DNA from: Desulfamplus sp.
Lineage (GTDB): Bacteria; Desulfobacterota; Desulfobacteria; Desulfobacterales; Desulfobacteraceae
Length of the DNA: 5,505 bases
Direction: 5' to 3'
Assembly: GCA_015232935.1 (NCBI GenBank)
Contig: JADFYT010000169.1
Location: 1-5,505, forward strand
Shown: piece by piece, positions 5,384-5,505 of the stretch
Layout: the number at the start of each line of letters is the position of its first letter
Position numbering within the stretch: position 1 is the first letter of the stretch
Notes under the pieces: generated by a model
The model's database searches: none
The model's input: the letters and a program-made list of their open reading frames with translations, nothing else
Told to the model about the DNA's origin: nothing
Position numbers and translations under genes: made by a program

Positions 5384-5503
5384 TTATGGCCTGAGCTGTG
5401 AATATAAAAATACCTTAAGTTTTTCAGGAATGGCGGCAAGTTGAAGATCCTGTTTGACCCTGTTGAGAACCTCGCTGGATGTTTTCAGGCCTGTCGCATC
5501 AGA
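5384..5503 (-). CDS. Unrecognised protein, C-terminal 39 residues (partial, 5' end outside window)
   Basis: On the minus strand an open frame enters from the right edge and ends with TAA at 5384-5386. The tail reads SDATGLKTSSEVLNRVKQDL then QLAAIPEKLKVFLYSQLRP. The other two minus frames are stopped almost immediately, and the residue mix (helical, Leu/Lys-rich) looks like real protein. I do not recognise the family from so short a piece. It runs in the same direction as the PilZ gene and lies 186 bp upstream of it, so the two could be co-transcribed. Confidence 0.5.
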   Translation of the reverse strand, partial: SDATGLKTSSEVLNRVKQDLQLAAIPEKLKVFLYSQLRP

Positions 5504-5505
5504 GA

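Noticed and set aside
5256..5444. Plus-strand open frame of 62 codons at the right edge
   Set aside because: It has no ribosome site, its composition is not protein-like, and it overlaps the better minus-strand partial gene at 5384-5503.
1..5505. CRISPR arrays, tRNA or rRNA genes, known riboswitches
   Set aside because: No regularly spaced repeats, cloverleaf-like segments, rRNA motifs or recognisable riboswitch cores were seen by eye.

Overview
The window is moderately AT-rich and looks like a Gram-negative chromosome. Evidence for an outer membrane and a secretion and sorting system includes an OmpA-type C-terminus, a TPR lipoprotein and a PEP-CTERM sorting-signal protein. The gene styles resemble Desulfobacterota or a similar sediment or biofilm-forming lineage, but that placement is an impression and not a measurement.

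Layout, left to right. (1) The 3' end of an OmpA-family gene (plus strand, ends at 149). (2) A leader of about 225 bp with a plausible sigma-70 promoter and two overlapping, mutually exclusive inverted repeats. (3) A long TPR-repeat lipoprotein of about 775 aa (ends at 2704), resembling PrsT, the TPR protein of the exosortase/PEP-CTERM system. (4) A 142-bp gap with a good sigma-54 (-24/-12) promoter and a near-consensus IHF site. (5) A 241-aa secreted PEP-CTERM protein (2847-3572) followed by a strong intrinsic terminator. (6) A 280-bp junk stretch holding a decayed IS66-family tnpB fragment and a tiny ribbon-helix-helix-like ORF. (7) On the minus strand, a 423-aa PilZ protein (3926-5197) with an N-terminal coiled coil and a YcgR-like PilZN domain. 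(8) A 186-bp gap and the C-terminal 39 codons of an unrecognised minus-strand gene running off the right edge.

Inferred theme: cell-envelope and extracellular-matrix biology. The PEP-CTERM protein would be exported by Sec and processed by an exosortase encoded elsewhere. The PrsT-like lipoprotein is a likely accessory factor of that system. The sigma-54 site fits the PrsK/PrsR-RpoN control known for PEP-CTERM genes. The PilZ protein would bring cyclic-di-GMP control to motility or surface functions, but it is convergent and need not belong to the same pathway. No exosortase, CRISPR array, tRNA or rRNA is visible. I see no clear-cut new system. The most informative points are the sigma-54/IHF control region, the alternative leader structures before the TPR gene, and the unusual architecture of the PilZ protein.
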